Assembly (NCBI GenBank): GCA_005877365.1
Contig: VBPP01000198.1
Coordinates: 7,431 to 13,024 of the forward strand
Source of the DNA: Nitrososphaerota archaeon
GTDB taxonomy: Archaea > Thermoproteota > Nitrososphaeria > Nitrososphaerales > Gagatemarchaeaceae
Length of the DNA: 5,594 bases
Direction of reading: 5' to 3'
Part shown: one piece after another, positions 1 to 5,594 of the stretch
How the letters are laid out: each line of letters begins with the position of its first letter
Numbering within the stretch: the first letter of the stretch is position 1
Position numbers and translations under genes: made by a program
Notes under the pieces: generated by a model
Database searches by the model: none
What the model was told of the DNA's origin: nothing
The model's input: the letters and a program-made list of their open reading frames with translations, nothing else

Positions 1-1
1 C

Positions 2-628
2 CTTTCGAAGCAGTCTCCTGCCATAAAGAAGCTCTTCGTGCAGATGGGATACGCCGCAAGGGACAGGTTCAACGCCATGTACGGAGACAGGCGCCTCATA
101 TTCAACGACCAGGAGAATCAGAGGAGGGTCGACGTCTTCCTGGACATCTTCGAGATGTGCCACACCCTCAACCTTAAGGAGAGGCTCCTCATCGAGGGCT
201 CGACGATTCCGCCGGCCGACATCCTCGCCACGAAACTGCAGATAGTCCAGATAGACCCGAAGGACTACAAAGACCTGGTGGCAATCCTCCTGGACCACGA
301 GGTCGGGAGTTCGGATGACGGCATGATCAACGGGAAGTACCTGGCCAAGGTCTGCAGCGCCGACTGGGGGATCTACAAGACGATTATGATGAACTTGGGG
401 AGGCTGGCCGGCCTGATGTCCGATTTCCAGCTCGGCGAGGATGACGGGAGGATGGTCGAGGCCAGAATCAAGAACCTGGGGAAGATGATAGAAGACGAGC
501 CGAAGTCTCTCAAGTGGAGGATGAGGGCCAGGATCGGGGAGAGAGTGGTCTGGTACCGCCTACCGGAGGCGGACAAGGAGGTCGTCGACTCCAGGATGCC
601 GGGAAGCGAGCCCATCAAGCATGGCTAG
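2..628 (+). CDS. Minimal nucleotidyltransferase-like protein, 5'-truncated by window edge
   Basis: The frame is open to the left edge, so the true start lies outside; the GTG at 38 is internal because residues encoded from base 2 onward already align with the complete paralogue at 1881-2801. Shared landmarks, numbered from that GTG, are VDVFLD (31-36, matching VDVMMD, the third acidic position of the nucleotidyltransferase core), PPADILATK (58-66), a KDYKDL helix (75-80), then MIN-KY and ADWG-Y (96-113) and PKSL-WR (155-161). The catalytic DxD segment would lie upstream and cannot be seen. Known of the family: AbiEii-like and related minimal nucleotidyltransferases transfer nucleotides to RNA or protein, and some are toxins. 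The substrate here is unknown. Arginine is almost always AGG (12 of 16). The stop overlaps a possible start of the next gene by 8 bases. Confidence 0.75.
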   Translation, partial: LSKQSPAIKKLFVQMGYAARDRFNAMYGDRRLIFNDQENQRRVDVFLDIFEMCHTLNLKERLLIEGSTIPPADILATKLQIVQIDPKDYKDLVAILLDHEVGSSDDGMINGKYLAKVCSADWGIYKTIMMNLGRLAGLMSDFQLGEDDGRMVEARIKNLGKMIEDEPKSLKWRMRARIGERVVWYRLPEADKEVVDSRMPGSEPIKHG

Positions 629-633
629 GCCGC

Positions 634-667
634 TGCTGGCTGGCTTGCTGGCTGCCTGCTGGTTGCC
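634..667 (+). repeat. Three imperfect tandem units of 11-12 bases (TGCTGGCT-type)
   Basis: Units at 634-645, 646-656 and 657-667 all begin TGCTGG and continue with CTGGCT, CTGCC or TTGCC. The run lies between the stop of the nucleotidyltransferase fragment and the TATA-like box of the next gene. If the next gene starts at 621, the run encodes a short hydrophobic Leu/Ala stretch; if it starts at 690 or 711, the run is untranslated spacer. Such low-complexity sequence can give a misleading signal peptide, so it bears on the start choice. Confidence 0.6.
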
Positions 668-681
668 TGACCAGAAATCAC

Positions 682-688
682 TAAATAT
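682..688 (+). promoter_or_regulatory. TATA-like box for the 711-1208 gene
   Basis: TAAATAT forms an A/T island in G+C-rich surroundings. Its centre is 26 bases before the TTG at 711, which is the usual archaeal distance from TATA box to transcription start, so the transcript would begin at or next to the start codon. No Shine-Dalgarno sequence precedes 711, which agrees with leaderless translation. The box is inferred from position and composition only. Confidence 0.45.
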
Positions 689-710
689 CGTGTCGGCTCG
701 CGAAACCCGC

Positions 711-1208
711 TTGACCGAGAAGTTCTCCGCCTACGGCTTTCAGGTCGAGATCCCGGAAGACTGGAGGATCGAATTCAACGCCAAGAACAGCAGGCAGAGG
801 GGGGACGTCGCCTTCCACTCGCCGAAGAACAACGTCTTCTTCGTCTCCTGGGGCAAGCTGGAGGATGCGCAGCGGCGGTTCAGGAACCTGGAGGAGCACA
901 GGGACGAGACAATCAAGAGGTTCCGCAGCGACCCTAACATGAAGAGCGTGGAAATCGTGAGGTCGACCAGGAAGAACCTCTCGACGCACGAAGGGCTCGT
1001 CTCTCGGGTGGTGGCCCGGAGGAGGCCAGGCTTCATGAGGAGGCTGGAGTCCAGCCACGAGGTCTGGTCGGTCCACCTCTACTGCCCCCCGACGGCGAGG
1101 TACTACGTCGTCTACTGGCACGTCAGCGTCGGCGACGAATTTCCCGACTTCGAGGACAGGTTCATGTCAATCGCGAGGACCCTGGCGTGTCACCCCCAGC
1201 CTCTGTGA
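711..1208 (+). CDS. Small protein of unknown function, possible PsbP/DcrB-like fold
   Basis: I do not recognise a specific family. The product from TTG 711 is 165 residues. It opens with a segment of the kind YGFQVEIPEDW, as in PsbP/DcrB-like (DUF1795-type) domains, and continues with alternating strands (VFFVSWGKL, YYVVYWHVSV) and one charged helix, ending in a helix near FMSIARTLA. This fold assignment is tentative. Start choice: TTG 711 lies 26 bases after a TATA-like box and immediately precedes the conserved-looking region. In-frame alternatives are GTG 690 and ATG 621, the latter overlapping the upstream stop by 8 bases. The 621 start would add a short leader with a lipobox-like LAAC at residues 10-13, making a lipoprotein; the 711 start gives a cytoplasmic protein. 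Basic residues are abundant in the middle (RRRPGFMRR). Coding seems sound, function unknown. Confidence 0.7.
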   Translation: MTEKFSAYGFQVEIPEDWRIEFNAKNSRQRGDVAFHSPKNNVFFVSWGKLEDAQRRFRNLEEHRDETIKRFRSDPNMKSVEIVRSTRKNLSTHEGLVSRVVARRRPGFMRRLESSHEVWSVHLYCPPTARYYVVYWHVSVGDEFPDFEDRFMSIARTLACHPQPL

Positions 1209-1234
1209 GCGAGTCCTGGAAAGGTTAATCTCCG

Positions 1235-1242
1235 AATTAATT
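1235..1242 (+). promoter_or_regulatory. TATA-like box ahead of the isomerase pseudogene
   Basis: AATTAATT sits 26-27 bases before the ATG at 1265, the same geometry as at the 711 and 1881 starts. The 1265 ATG begins a good isomerase N-terminus (MKTSITTIVWGK) with no Shine-Dalgarno sequence. The promoter therefore appears preserved although the gene behind it is broken. Confidence 0.45.
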
Positions 1243-1264
1243 GGGCGGGCGATGGCAACGGGGA

Positions 1265-1825
1265 ATGAAGACATCCATCACCACGATCGTCTGGGGAAAG
1301 ATGCACACTCTGGCTGAGTTAAGGGAGGTCCTCGCGGAAGTAAGGAGAATCGGATACGACGGGGTAGGCCTGGAGACAAGGCTCCTCCCTCGCGAGGCCA
1401 CACAGAACCCCCGGCTTGTAAGGAAGACGCTGGAAGAATCCGGGTCGAGAATGCCGGGTCGTATTCGACGATGAAGCTGCAGGACGTGGCTTGGGCTTCC
1501 GAGGCCGGGACTCCCCTGCTCTGGGTAGTGGCGAGGGGCACAGGGAATACGAAGCTGTTGGGGCGGTCGCACAGCTCAGCTCGCTGGCGGCGAAGTCGGG
1601 GATTGCGCTGGCGCTCCACAACCACTTGGGGACGCGTTTCGAGACCGAGGCCCCGAGGAAGAAGCCGTCCGGGTGCTCCACCACCTTCACCGTCCTGCCG
1701 TCTGCGACGACCCTTGCGGCCCTCCGACCAGAAGCCACAGGCTCGCCAGATGCTTTGAGGTCGTCGATTCGTTCATGTGTGAGTGCTACGCGCAGCTGAC
1801 CGAGTTTAAGCGCATAGGAACTTGA
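1265..1825 (+). pseudogene. Sugar phosphate isomerase/epimerase (TIM barrel, xylose isomerase-like), frameshifted
   Basis: Three successive frames join into one protein of the COG1082/PF01261 type. Frame one gives MKTSITTIVWGK, an ELREVLAEVRRIGYDGV helix-strand and KTLEESG. From about 1447 the next frame gives ENAGSYSTMKL and EAGTPLLWVVARG. From about 1545 the third gives EYEAVGAVAQL, AAKSGIALALHNHLGTRFETEA, with the family's typical HxHxGT-ET block. From about 1655 the first frame resumes with EEEAVRVLHHL and runs to TGA at 1823-1825. Each shift equals one missing base and lies in or beside a G or C run (near 1442-1444, 1543-1545 and 1651-1654). The total is about 187 codons, against some 260-300 usual for the family, and the expected metal-site strand (C-x-DT-H type) is only faintly visible (VCDDPCG). 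The intact enzyme would isomerise or epimerise a sugar or inositol-type substrate; the precise substrate cannot be told. Confidence 0.75.
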
Positions 1826-1848
1826 ATGACAGGGCAAATAAAGATACG

Positions 1849-1856
1849 ATTAATAA
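1849..1856 (+). promoter_or_regulatory. TATA-like box for the 1881-2801 gene
   Basis: ATTAATAA, in an A/T-rich patch between the pseudogene and the next gene, is centred 28-29 bases before the TTG at 1881. There is no Shine-Dalgarno sequence ahead of that TTG, so leaderless initiation is likely. A purine-rich stretch (AAATAAAGA, 1836-1844) just upstream could serve as a BRE, but this is weaker. Confidence 0.45.
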
Positions 1857-1880
1857 CACAGCGGTCAACTTCGCCCTCGT

Positions 1881-2801
1881 TTGGCGGCCATCGAAGCACC
1901 CTATAGAAAGCTGCGACCGGAGTGGAATGGCGTCATCCCGACCGAAGTCTTCCTAGATGAAGCGAGTCGCATAGTCAACAAGTCGAAGAGTTCGGACGTG
2001 ACTCTGCGGGTGATGGGAGGGGTTGGCATCGCGCTACACTGCCTCAACGAAAGAAGCTTCGCCCAGAAACTCGGAAGGCTGGTTGAGGGGAAACAAGAGT
2101 ACACCGACCTCGATTTCGCTGGACGTCTTAAGCAGAGGGATAGGCTGGCTGATTTCTTCACGGGACAACTGGGATATACCAAGAGGAGGACGACTCTGTC
2201 GACGTCTGTTTCTCAGCGACAAATCTACTATCACCCGGATGGGTATTTTACAGTGGACGTAATGATGGACAAACTGCTCATAGCCAATCATCCGATCGAC
2301 TTTCGAGCTAGACTGGAGATCGACCCTCTCAGCATCACGCCTGCCGATTTGCTCCTGGAGAAGATACAGATGTGGGTATCGTTCAGTGAGAAGGACCTCA
2401 AGGATTGCCTTCTCCTAATCAAAGCTCACAAGGTCTCGGAAGAGGGCGAGGACGCCGATATGATCAATTCCAAGTACATCGCCGAGCTCCTTTCTGAGGA
2501 CTGGGGATTTTACTACACTGCGACGACGAACTTGAAGAAGATGGCCTCAATCGTCGAGAGTCTGGACGACCGGGGTCAGGAGGTGCACATAGACCCTGCT
2601 CGGGTCTCATCTGCGGAGAGAGAGGAGATAGCAAGCAAGATAGAGGAGGGACTGTTGCCCGCCATTGAGGATCATCCCAAATCCCTAGGCTGGAGAGTCA
2701 GGTCCAAGTTGGGGACGAGCAAAAAGTGGTACAAAGACGTCGAGACGCCCCAGACAGTCGGGGATTTCGGAATCTGGCGATTGAGGGAGATAAGCAAATA
2801 G
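1881..2801 (+). CDS. Minimal nucleotidyltransferase-like protein (AbiEii-related), complete
   Basis: The 306-residue product has the layout of minimal nucleotidyltransferases. LRVMGGVGIAL (42-52) gives the glycine motif, TDLDF (75-79) the DxD metal site, and VDVMMD (125-130) the third acidic residue. ITPADLLLEK (152-161) with KDLKD (171-175) is the helical part common in AbiEii-type proteins, whose conserved lysine and K-D pair are present. A further module follows with DMINSKY (193-199), EDWGFYYT (206-213) and PKSLGWR (266-272); it is shared with the gene at the left edge, and I cannot name it. The catalytic residues look complete, so activity is plausible; the nucleotide and target are unknown. 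No winged-helix AbiEi-like antitoxin partner is adjacent in this window, so a toxin role is unproven. Start: TTG 1881, chosen for the TATA-like box 28 bases upstream and the lack of a better upstream start. Arginine codons are mixed (9 of 21 CGN), unlike the left paralogue. Confidence 0.8.
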   Translation: MAAIEAPYRKLRPEWNGVIPTEVFLDEASRIVNKSKSSDVTLRVMGGVGIALHCLNERSFAQKLGRLVEGKQEYTDLDFAGRLKQRDRLADFFTGQLGYTKRRTTLSTSVSQRQIYYHPDGYFTVDVMMDKLLIANHPIDFRARLEIDPLSITPADLLLEKIQMWVSFSEKDLKDCLLLIKAHKVSEEGEDADMINSKYIAELLSEDWGFYYTATTNLKKMASIVESLDDRGQEVHIDPARVSSAEREEIASKIEEGLLPAIEDHPKSLGWRVRSKLGTSKKWYKDVETPQTVGDFGIWRLREISK

Positions 2802-2839
2802 TCAGGTTCCACTTCCTGGCGAACCCCGAACCCTCCGCC

Positions 2840-2849
2840 ATGATATCAT
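2840..2849. repeat. Perfect 10-base palindrome in convergent intergenic gap
   Basis: ATGATATCAT lies in the 76-base gap between two convergent stop codons. A second weak inverted pair, GGTTC (2805-2809) and GAACC (2821-2825), is close by. No T-run follows on either strand, so neither is a convincing archaeal terminator. The palindrome may be chance; it is recorded because it is the only structured element in the gap. Confidence 0.3.
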
Positions 2850-2877
2850 CCTCCCGTTGGGCGGTAGGTGGTGGAGG

Positions 2878-5019
2878 TTACTCCTCGACTACTTGTGATT
2901 CTGCCCGATGAATTTCTGGTCTTGTGCTCTCGTAAGGCGCTATGACTGTGAATTTCGAGGTGATGACCTCCTCGAAGAGGCGCTTGGTCAACCCAAACGT
3001 CTCGAAGTAGTCCGTGAGCCTCGACTCCAAGAGTCGATATTCGTCGCTGTCCAGTTCCCTGTAGTCTGACGAGATTGGCTTGACGTACTTGCCGGAGAAG
3101 ATCCTCTCGATCTTCGAGAATGCAATGGAGGGAAGACGCTTCTTCAACGCGAAGTAATCCAACGTCTCCTGACCGATGACGGACCTGTACTCCTCCGCCC
3201 CGAGCATCCCATCGAGGTGTAGCGAGTACAGGTAGTTCAGGACGTCCTCTCTGGGGGGCGGCAGGCCCACCTCGTCGTCTCTGACCATGGATCGAATGAA
3301 GATTTTCCCGCCCACCATCCCGGTACCGGCGAACCTCCCCGCAAGCGAGCCCTCGTGGTTTCTTCTCCTGTTCAGCCCCAGAATGGCTATGATGCCGCCA
3401 GCCATGTACTCCCCCAAGTAATCGTCAGCCCTTCCACCGACGATCATGCATGGTTTCCTCTCCCGGTACTCGCGCATCTGTATCCCGGCCCTGTTCCCGA
3501 CGCTACCCCTCACGAAGATGTCGCCTCCCTGAAGGGCCTGCCCTATCACGTCTCTCGCATCGCCATGCACGATGACTCTCCCCGCGTGCATTGCGTCACC
3601 AACATCATCTGCTGCGTTCCCGTGCACGATGAATTGCAGACCGCTGTTGAAGTTTGCGAGGCAGTTGCCCGGGTACCCGTAAAGTATGATTCTTGCGCCG
3701 AGGAATTCGGGCTTCTGGAGGTTTACGCCGATGTATCTCTGACCTTGTAAGTTGGTGACCTTCACCTCTCTTCTCCCGTCGGCCATCACTTGAAGGATCG
3801 ACTCGTTCAGTGCTGCATAGGATAGGCCCTTCGCGTCAATGACGTCGTGCGCGAAGAAGGCTCGATCTTGCGGGAATCGATCGAGCTCGCGCCTGACGGA
3901 ATATCCCATGAAGAGCTCTCTGTCTCTCCGACCCGGCTCTATTATGCCTCTTTTGAGCGAAGCCAGGAAGAACCTTCCGGGCTCGATTGTCCAGACTCTT
4001 GCCTCGGGAGATAGAGTCCTAATCTGACCTTCTTCGCTCGCCACGAAGTATCTTCCGTCGTCCTCGCCGACCACTATCGGCCGGAATTTTGACCTGTCAG
4101 TCAGCCCCAACAGGTATGTGTCTTGACCGTCGCAGTAGCCGGCTACGATCGTGAAGGGACCATCGAGTTGCGCCCCTCTCAGCCGGATGATCAGCTCCCT
4201 GATTCTTGCGCCATGAATGGCCCCATCCAGGCGACGCTCGTACGGATTGGATAGAAGCGCAGCGACGTCGCGCACGCTCAATCGTCTTACCCTGACCAGA
4301 TGGTCAAGCAGCTGCGCGACAACCTCGCTGTCGGTGCCGACGTGTTTTGTAATTCCGACGGACTTCAGGAACTCCATGTTGGCCCCGTAGGAGCTGATGT
4401 CTCCGTTGTGAACAATCGCAAACTCAACGGAAGAGAACGGGTGGGACCAGATGGGGTACCTGCCGGGAGAGTTCGTGGGCTGTCTGGTGTGGGCGAGCCA
4501 TGCATCGGCGAAGACCCTGTCTTCAACCAGATTGCACTTCTTGGCGACCTCGCGTGGATAGCCTACATCTTTGTACACGTTCACGTATCTACCGGAGGAG
4601 TAGACTCTAGCGCGTATCCCCTCCTTGCTCATGAGCACGTTCAGGGTGTTTGTGGCCTCGAAGAGGAGTTCATCGGGCGAATCTACGAGAACCTCATAGA
4701 CGGTGAAAACCCCCTTCGTCGTAGAATCGGGGAGGCTTTCCGATAGCATCCTCAATCCCCTCTTCGAATACTCCGAGAGGTGATCCCGCACTTCCTGAAG
4801 GCTCTCCTTGCCATCGACGAAGACCTTTATCCTCGCAGGCGGTCTCGGTTCTTCTCGGTTCGTGAAGGCGGCGAAACCGGCGCCCAGGCTGCTTCCCCTG
4901 TACCTGACGCACTCGATGGCCCTTAGCGCAACGGAATTGCCTATCCTCTCCGCGCCCTCCTTCCTGAGGACGCCGAAGACTCCGCATCCGTCCTTGACCA
5001 CCGGCGTGAATTCTTCCAT
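2878..5019 (-). CDS. Glutamate synthase: class II glutamine amidotransferase fused to GXGXG domain
   Basis: Residues 1-365 are a class II (Ntn) glutamine amidotransferase of the archaeal glutamate synthase type (COG0067). Cys12 in CGVFG would become the N-terminal nucleophile after removal of an 11-residue propeptide. RYRGSSLGAGFA (39-50), AHTRQPTNSPG (176-186, glutamine-binding Arg179), VHNGDISSYG (203-212, oxyanion Asn205-Gly206) and GTDSEVV (228-234) are all in place. Residues about 410-580 are a GXGXG beta-helix (COG0070) with repeated G-x-x-G turns, such as HGNAADDVGDAMHAG and HGDARDVIGQALQGG. About 130 residues follow with no clear assignment. Predicted role: hydrolyse glutamine and pass ammonia to an FMN subunit making glutamate, in the cytoplasm. 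These two domains are often separate genes in archaea, so the fusion is notable. The ATG directly follows the TAG of the upstream FMN-domain gene, implying one transcript and coupled translation; no clear Shine-Dalgarno sequence is present. Confidence 0.9.
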   Translation of the reverse strand: MEEFTPVVKDGCGVFGVLRKEGAERIGNSVALRAIECVRYRGSSLGAGFAAFTNREEPRPPARIKVFVDGKESLQEVRDHLSEYSKRGLRMLSESLPDSTTKGVFTVYEVLVDSPDELLFEATNTLNVLMSKEGIRARVYSSGRYVNVYKDVGYPREVAKKCNLVEDRVFADAWLAHTRQPTNSPGRYPIWSHPFSSVEFAIVHNGDISSYGANMEFLKSVGITKHVGTDSEVVAQLLDHLVRVRRLSVRDVAALLSNPYERRLDGAIHGARIRELIIRLRGAQLDGPFTIVAGYCDGQDTYLLGLTDRSKFRPIVVGEDDGRYFVASEEGQIRTLSPEARVWTIEPGRFFLASLKRGIIEPGRRDRELFMGYSVRRELDRFPQDRAFFAHDVIDAKGLSYAALNESILQVMADGRREVKVTNLQGQRYIGVNLQKPEFLGARIILYGYPGNCLANFNSGLQFIVHGNAADDVGDAMHAGRVIVHGDARDVIGQALQGGDIFVRGSVGNRAGIQMREYRERKPCMIVGGRADDYLGEYMAGGIIAILGLNRRRNHEGSLAGRFAGTGMVGGKIFIRSMVRDDEVGLPPPREDVLNYLYSLHLDGMLGAEEYRSVIGQETLDYFALKKRLPSIAFSKIERIFSGKYVKPISSDYRELDSDEYRLLESRLTDYFETFGLTKRLFEEVITSKFTVIAPYESTRPEIHRAESQVVEE

Positions 5020-5594
5020 CTAGCCAAGACCCGCTGGCTTGATTCTCAGCCTTCTTCTCACCGCTGGCTCCATGTCAACCGCTCTCAGGAGTTCCCTGTT
5101 ACCAACCAGGGTCGTGAACAGGCTACTTACTCCGGCCGCTCCGGCCAGAAGCTTGATCTCTCGTCCTGTCGCGAGCATCAGGTTCTCGAGCCGATCTTTT
5201 ACCTGCTCTTCATCAAGCAACGAAGCATCCTCCTCCTTCTCGTATCCTACGGCCAGAGTCGCTGCCGTGCTGATCCCCACCGCGTCGGCCCCAAGTGCAC
5301 AGAGCTTGAATACATCGCTCGAGAGCCTGACCCTCTCACCCATCGCTATGACATCGAAGTTCGTTCGAAGTGGCAATCCCTCTCTCAAGACTTTCCTGAG
5401 CGCCGCATCGACCTCGGAAGTCGCAACCTCCAATTCTAGCCGCCCAGCGCAATCTCGATCTTCATCCAGGATGACCCCATCAAGCTCGAGCAGAGCGGCA
5501 TCAACCGCACTCGTGGGGCTACTTTCAGAGCACTCTAGCCTGAGATAGAGCGGTCTCTTCCCAGCCTGGAGGTGCACCCTCTCCTTCCAGTCAT
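5020..5594 (-). CDS. Glutamate synthase FMN-domain-like subunit, divergent, 5'-truncated by window edge
   Basis: The frame is open to the right edge, and the 190 visible residues are the C-terminal half; the GTG at 5577 is internal. Recognisable glutamate synthase central-domain (COG0069) landmarks, numbered from the edge, are a RPLYLRLE strand (13-20), SSDVFKLCALGADAVGISTAA (91-111, matching the usual DVAKALALGADAVGIGTAA) and a helical tail with EIKLLAGAAGVSSL and NRELLRAVD. Several expected features are absent. The strand has Arg where Lys is usual. The glycine-rich GGTG loop is replaced by LDEDRDCAGR (42-51). GG-R-TG has become GERVRLS (85-91). None of the three 3Fe-4S cysteines follows the last motif. 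The family reaction is FMN-dependent reductive formation of glutamate from 2-oxoglutarate and ammonia, but this copy may be inactive or altered. It is the first visible gene of an operon with the amidotransferase subunit. Confidence 0.75.
   Translation of the reverse strand, partial: DWKERVHLQAGKRPLYLRLECSESSPTSAVDAALLELDGVILDEDRDCAGRLELEVATSEVDAALRKVLREGLPLRTNFDVIAMGERVRLSSDVFKLCALGADAVGISTAATLAVGYEKEEDASLLDEEQVKDRLENLMLATGREIKLLAGAAGVSSLFTTLVGNRELLRAVDMEPAVRRRLRIKPAGLG

Noticed and set aside
681..1121. 146-codon open frame on the minus strand
   Set aside because: It is antisense to the small protein gene, rich in Pro, Arg and Val without motif or promoter; the + strand frame gives a more protein-like composition.
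1319..1837. 172-codon open frame on the minus strand
   Set aside because: It lies opposite the isomerase remnant, whose + strand frames show clear family motifs. The minus frame gives a Pro/Ser/Arg-rich product with no recognisable motif and is a G+C-driven shadow.
1881..2801. AbiE-type toxin-antitoxin pair
   Set aside because: The nucleotidyltransferase has AbiEii-like motifs, but no adjacent winged-helix antitoxin gene is present in the window; calling a toxin-antitoxin system would go beyond the sequence.
2802..2877. Possible terminator hairpins in the convergent gap
   Set aside because: The stems are only 5 bp (GGTTC/GAACC) or a 10-base palindrome without a loop, and no T-run follows on either strand.
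3355..4746. Open frames of 131, 62 and 148 codons on the plus strand
   Set aside because: All lie inside the amidotransferase-GXGXG gene in antisense and show no motifs of their own.
5039..5548. 169-codon open frame on the plus strand
   Set aside because: It is the Ser-rich shadow of the FMN-domain gene, which has convincing family similarity on the minus strand.

Overview
The window reads as a G+C-rich archaeal fragment. Three genes or gene remnants on the + strand have short A/T-rich boxes 26-29 bases ahead of a start codon with no Shine-Dalgarno sequence (leaderless, archaeal-type promoters). Arginine is often AGG. The glutamate synthase amidotransferase is the archaeal form. A lineage within Thermoproteota/Nitrososphaerota or their relatives is likely, but this is inference; no RNA marker is present.

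Layout, + strand: (1) the 3' part of a gene for a minimal nucleotidyltransferase-like protein, entering from the left edge; (2) a small protein of unknown role with a possible PsbP/DcrB-like fold, whose start is ambiguous; (3) the remains of a sugar phosphate isomerase/epimerase TIM-barrel gene, broken by three frameshifts; (4) a complete 306-residue nucleotidyltransferase-like protein that is a clear paralogue of gene 1. Minus strand, convergent with these: (5) a 713-residue protein fusing a class II glutamine amidotransferase to a GXGXG glutamate synthase domain, directly preceded by (6) the 3' part of a gene for a glutamate synthase FMN-domain-like protein that runs off the right edge.

Genes 5 and 6 abut exactly (stop TAG followed at once by ATG) and look like an operon for a two-subunit glutamate synthase. 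The amidotransferase would release ammonia from glutamine and the FMN subunit would use it to make glutamate from 2-oxoglutarate. However, the visible half of the FMN subunit lacks the glycine-rich phosphate loop, the GG-R-G signature and the 3Fe-4S cysteines normally found there, while the amidotransferase keeps its catalytic residues. This mismatch is the most interesting feature of the window.

The two nucleotidyltransferase paralogues bracket the small gene and the pseudogene. They share a C-terminal module (MIN-KY...DWG-Y) that I cannot assign. The left copy uses AGG for nearly all arginines, while the right copy has mixed arginine codons, so the two may have different histories. No tRNA, rRNA, CRISPR array or insertion sequence was seen.
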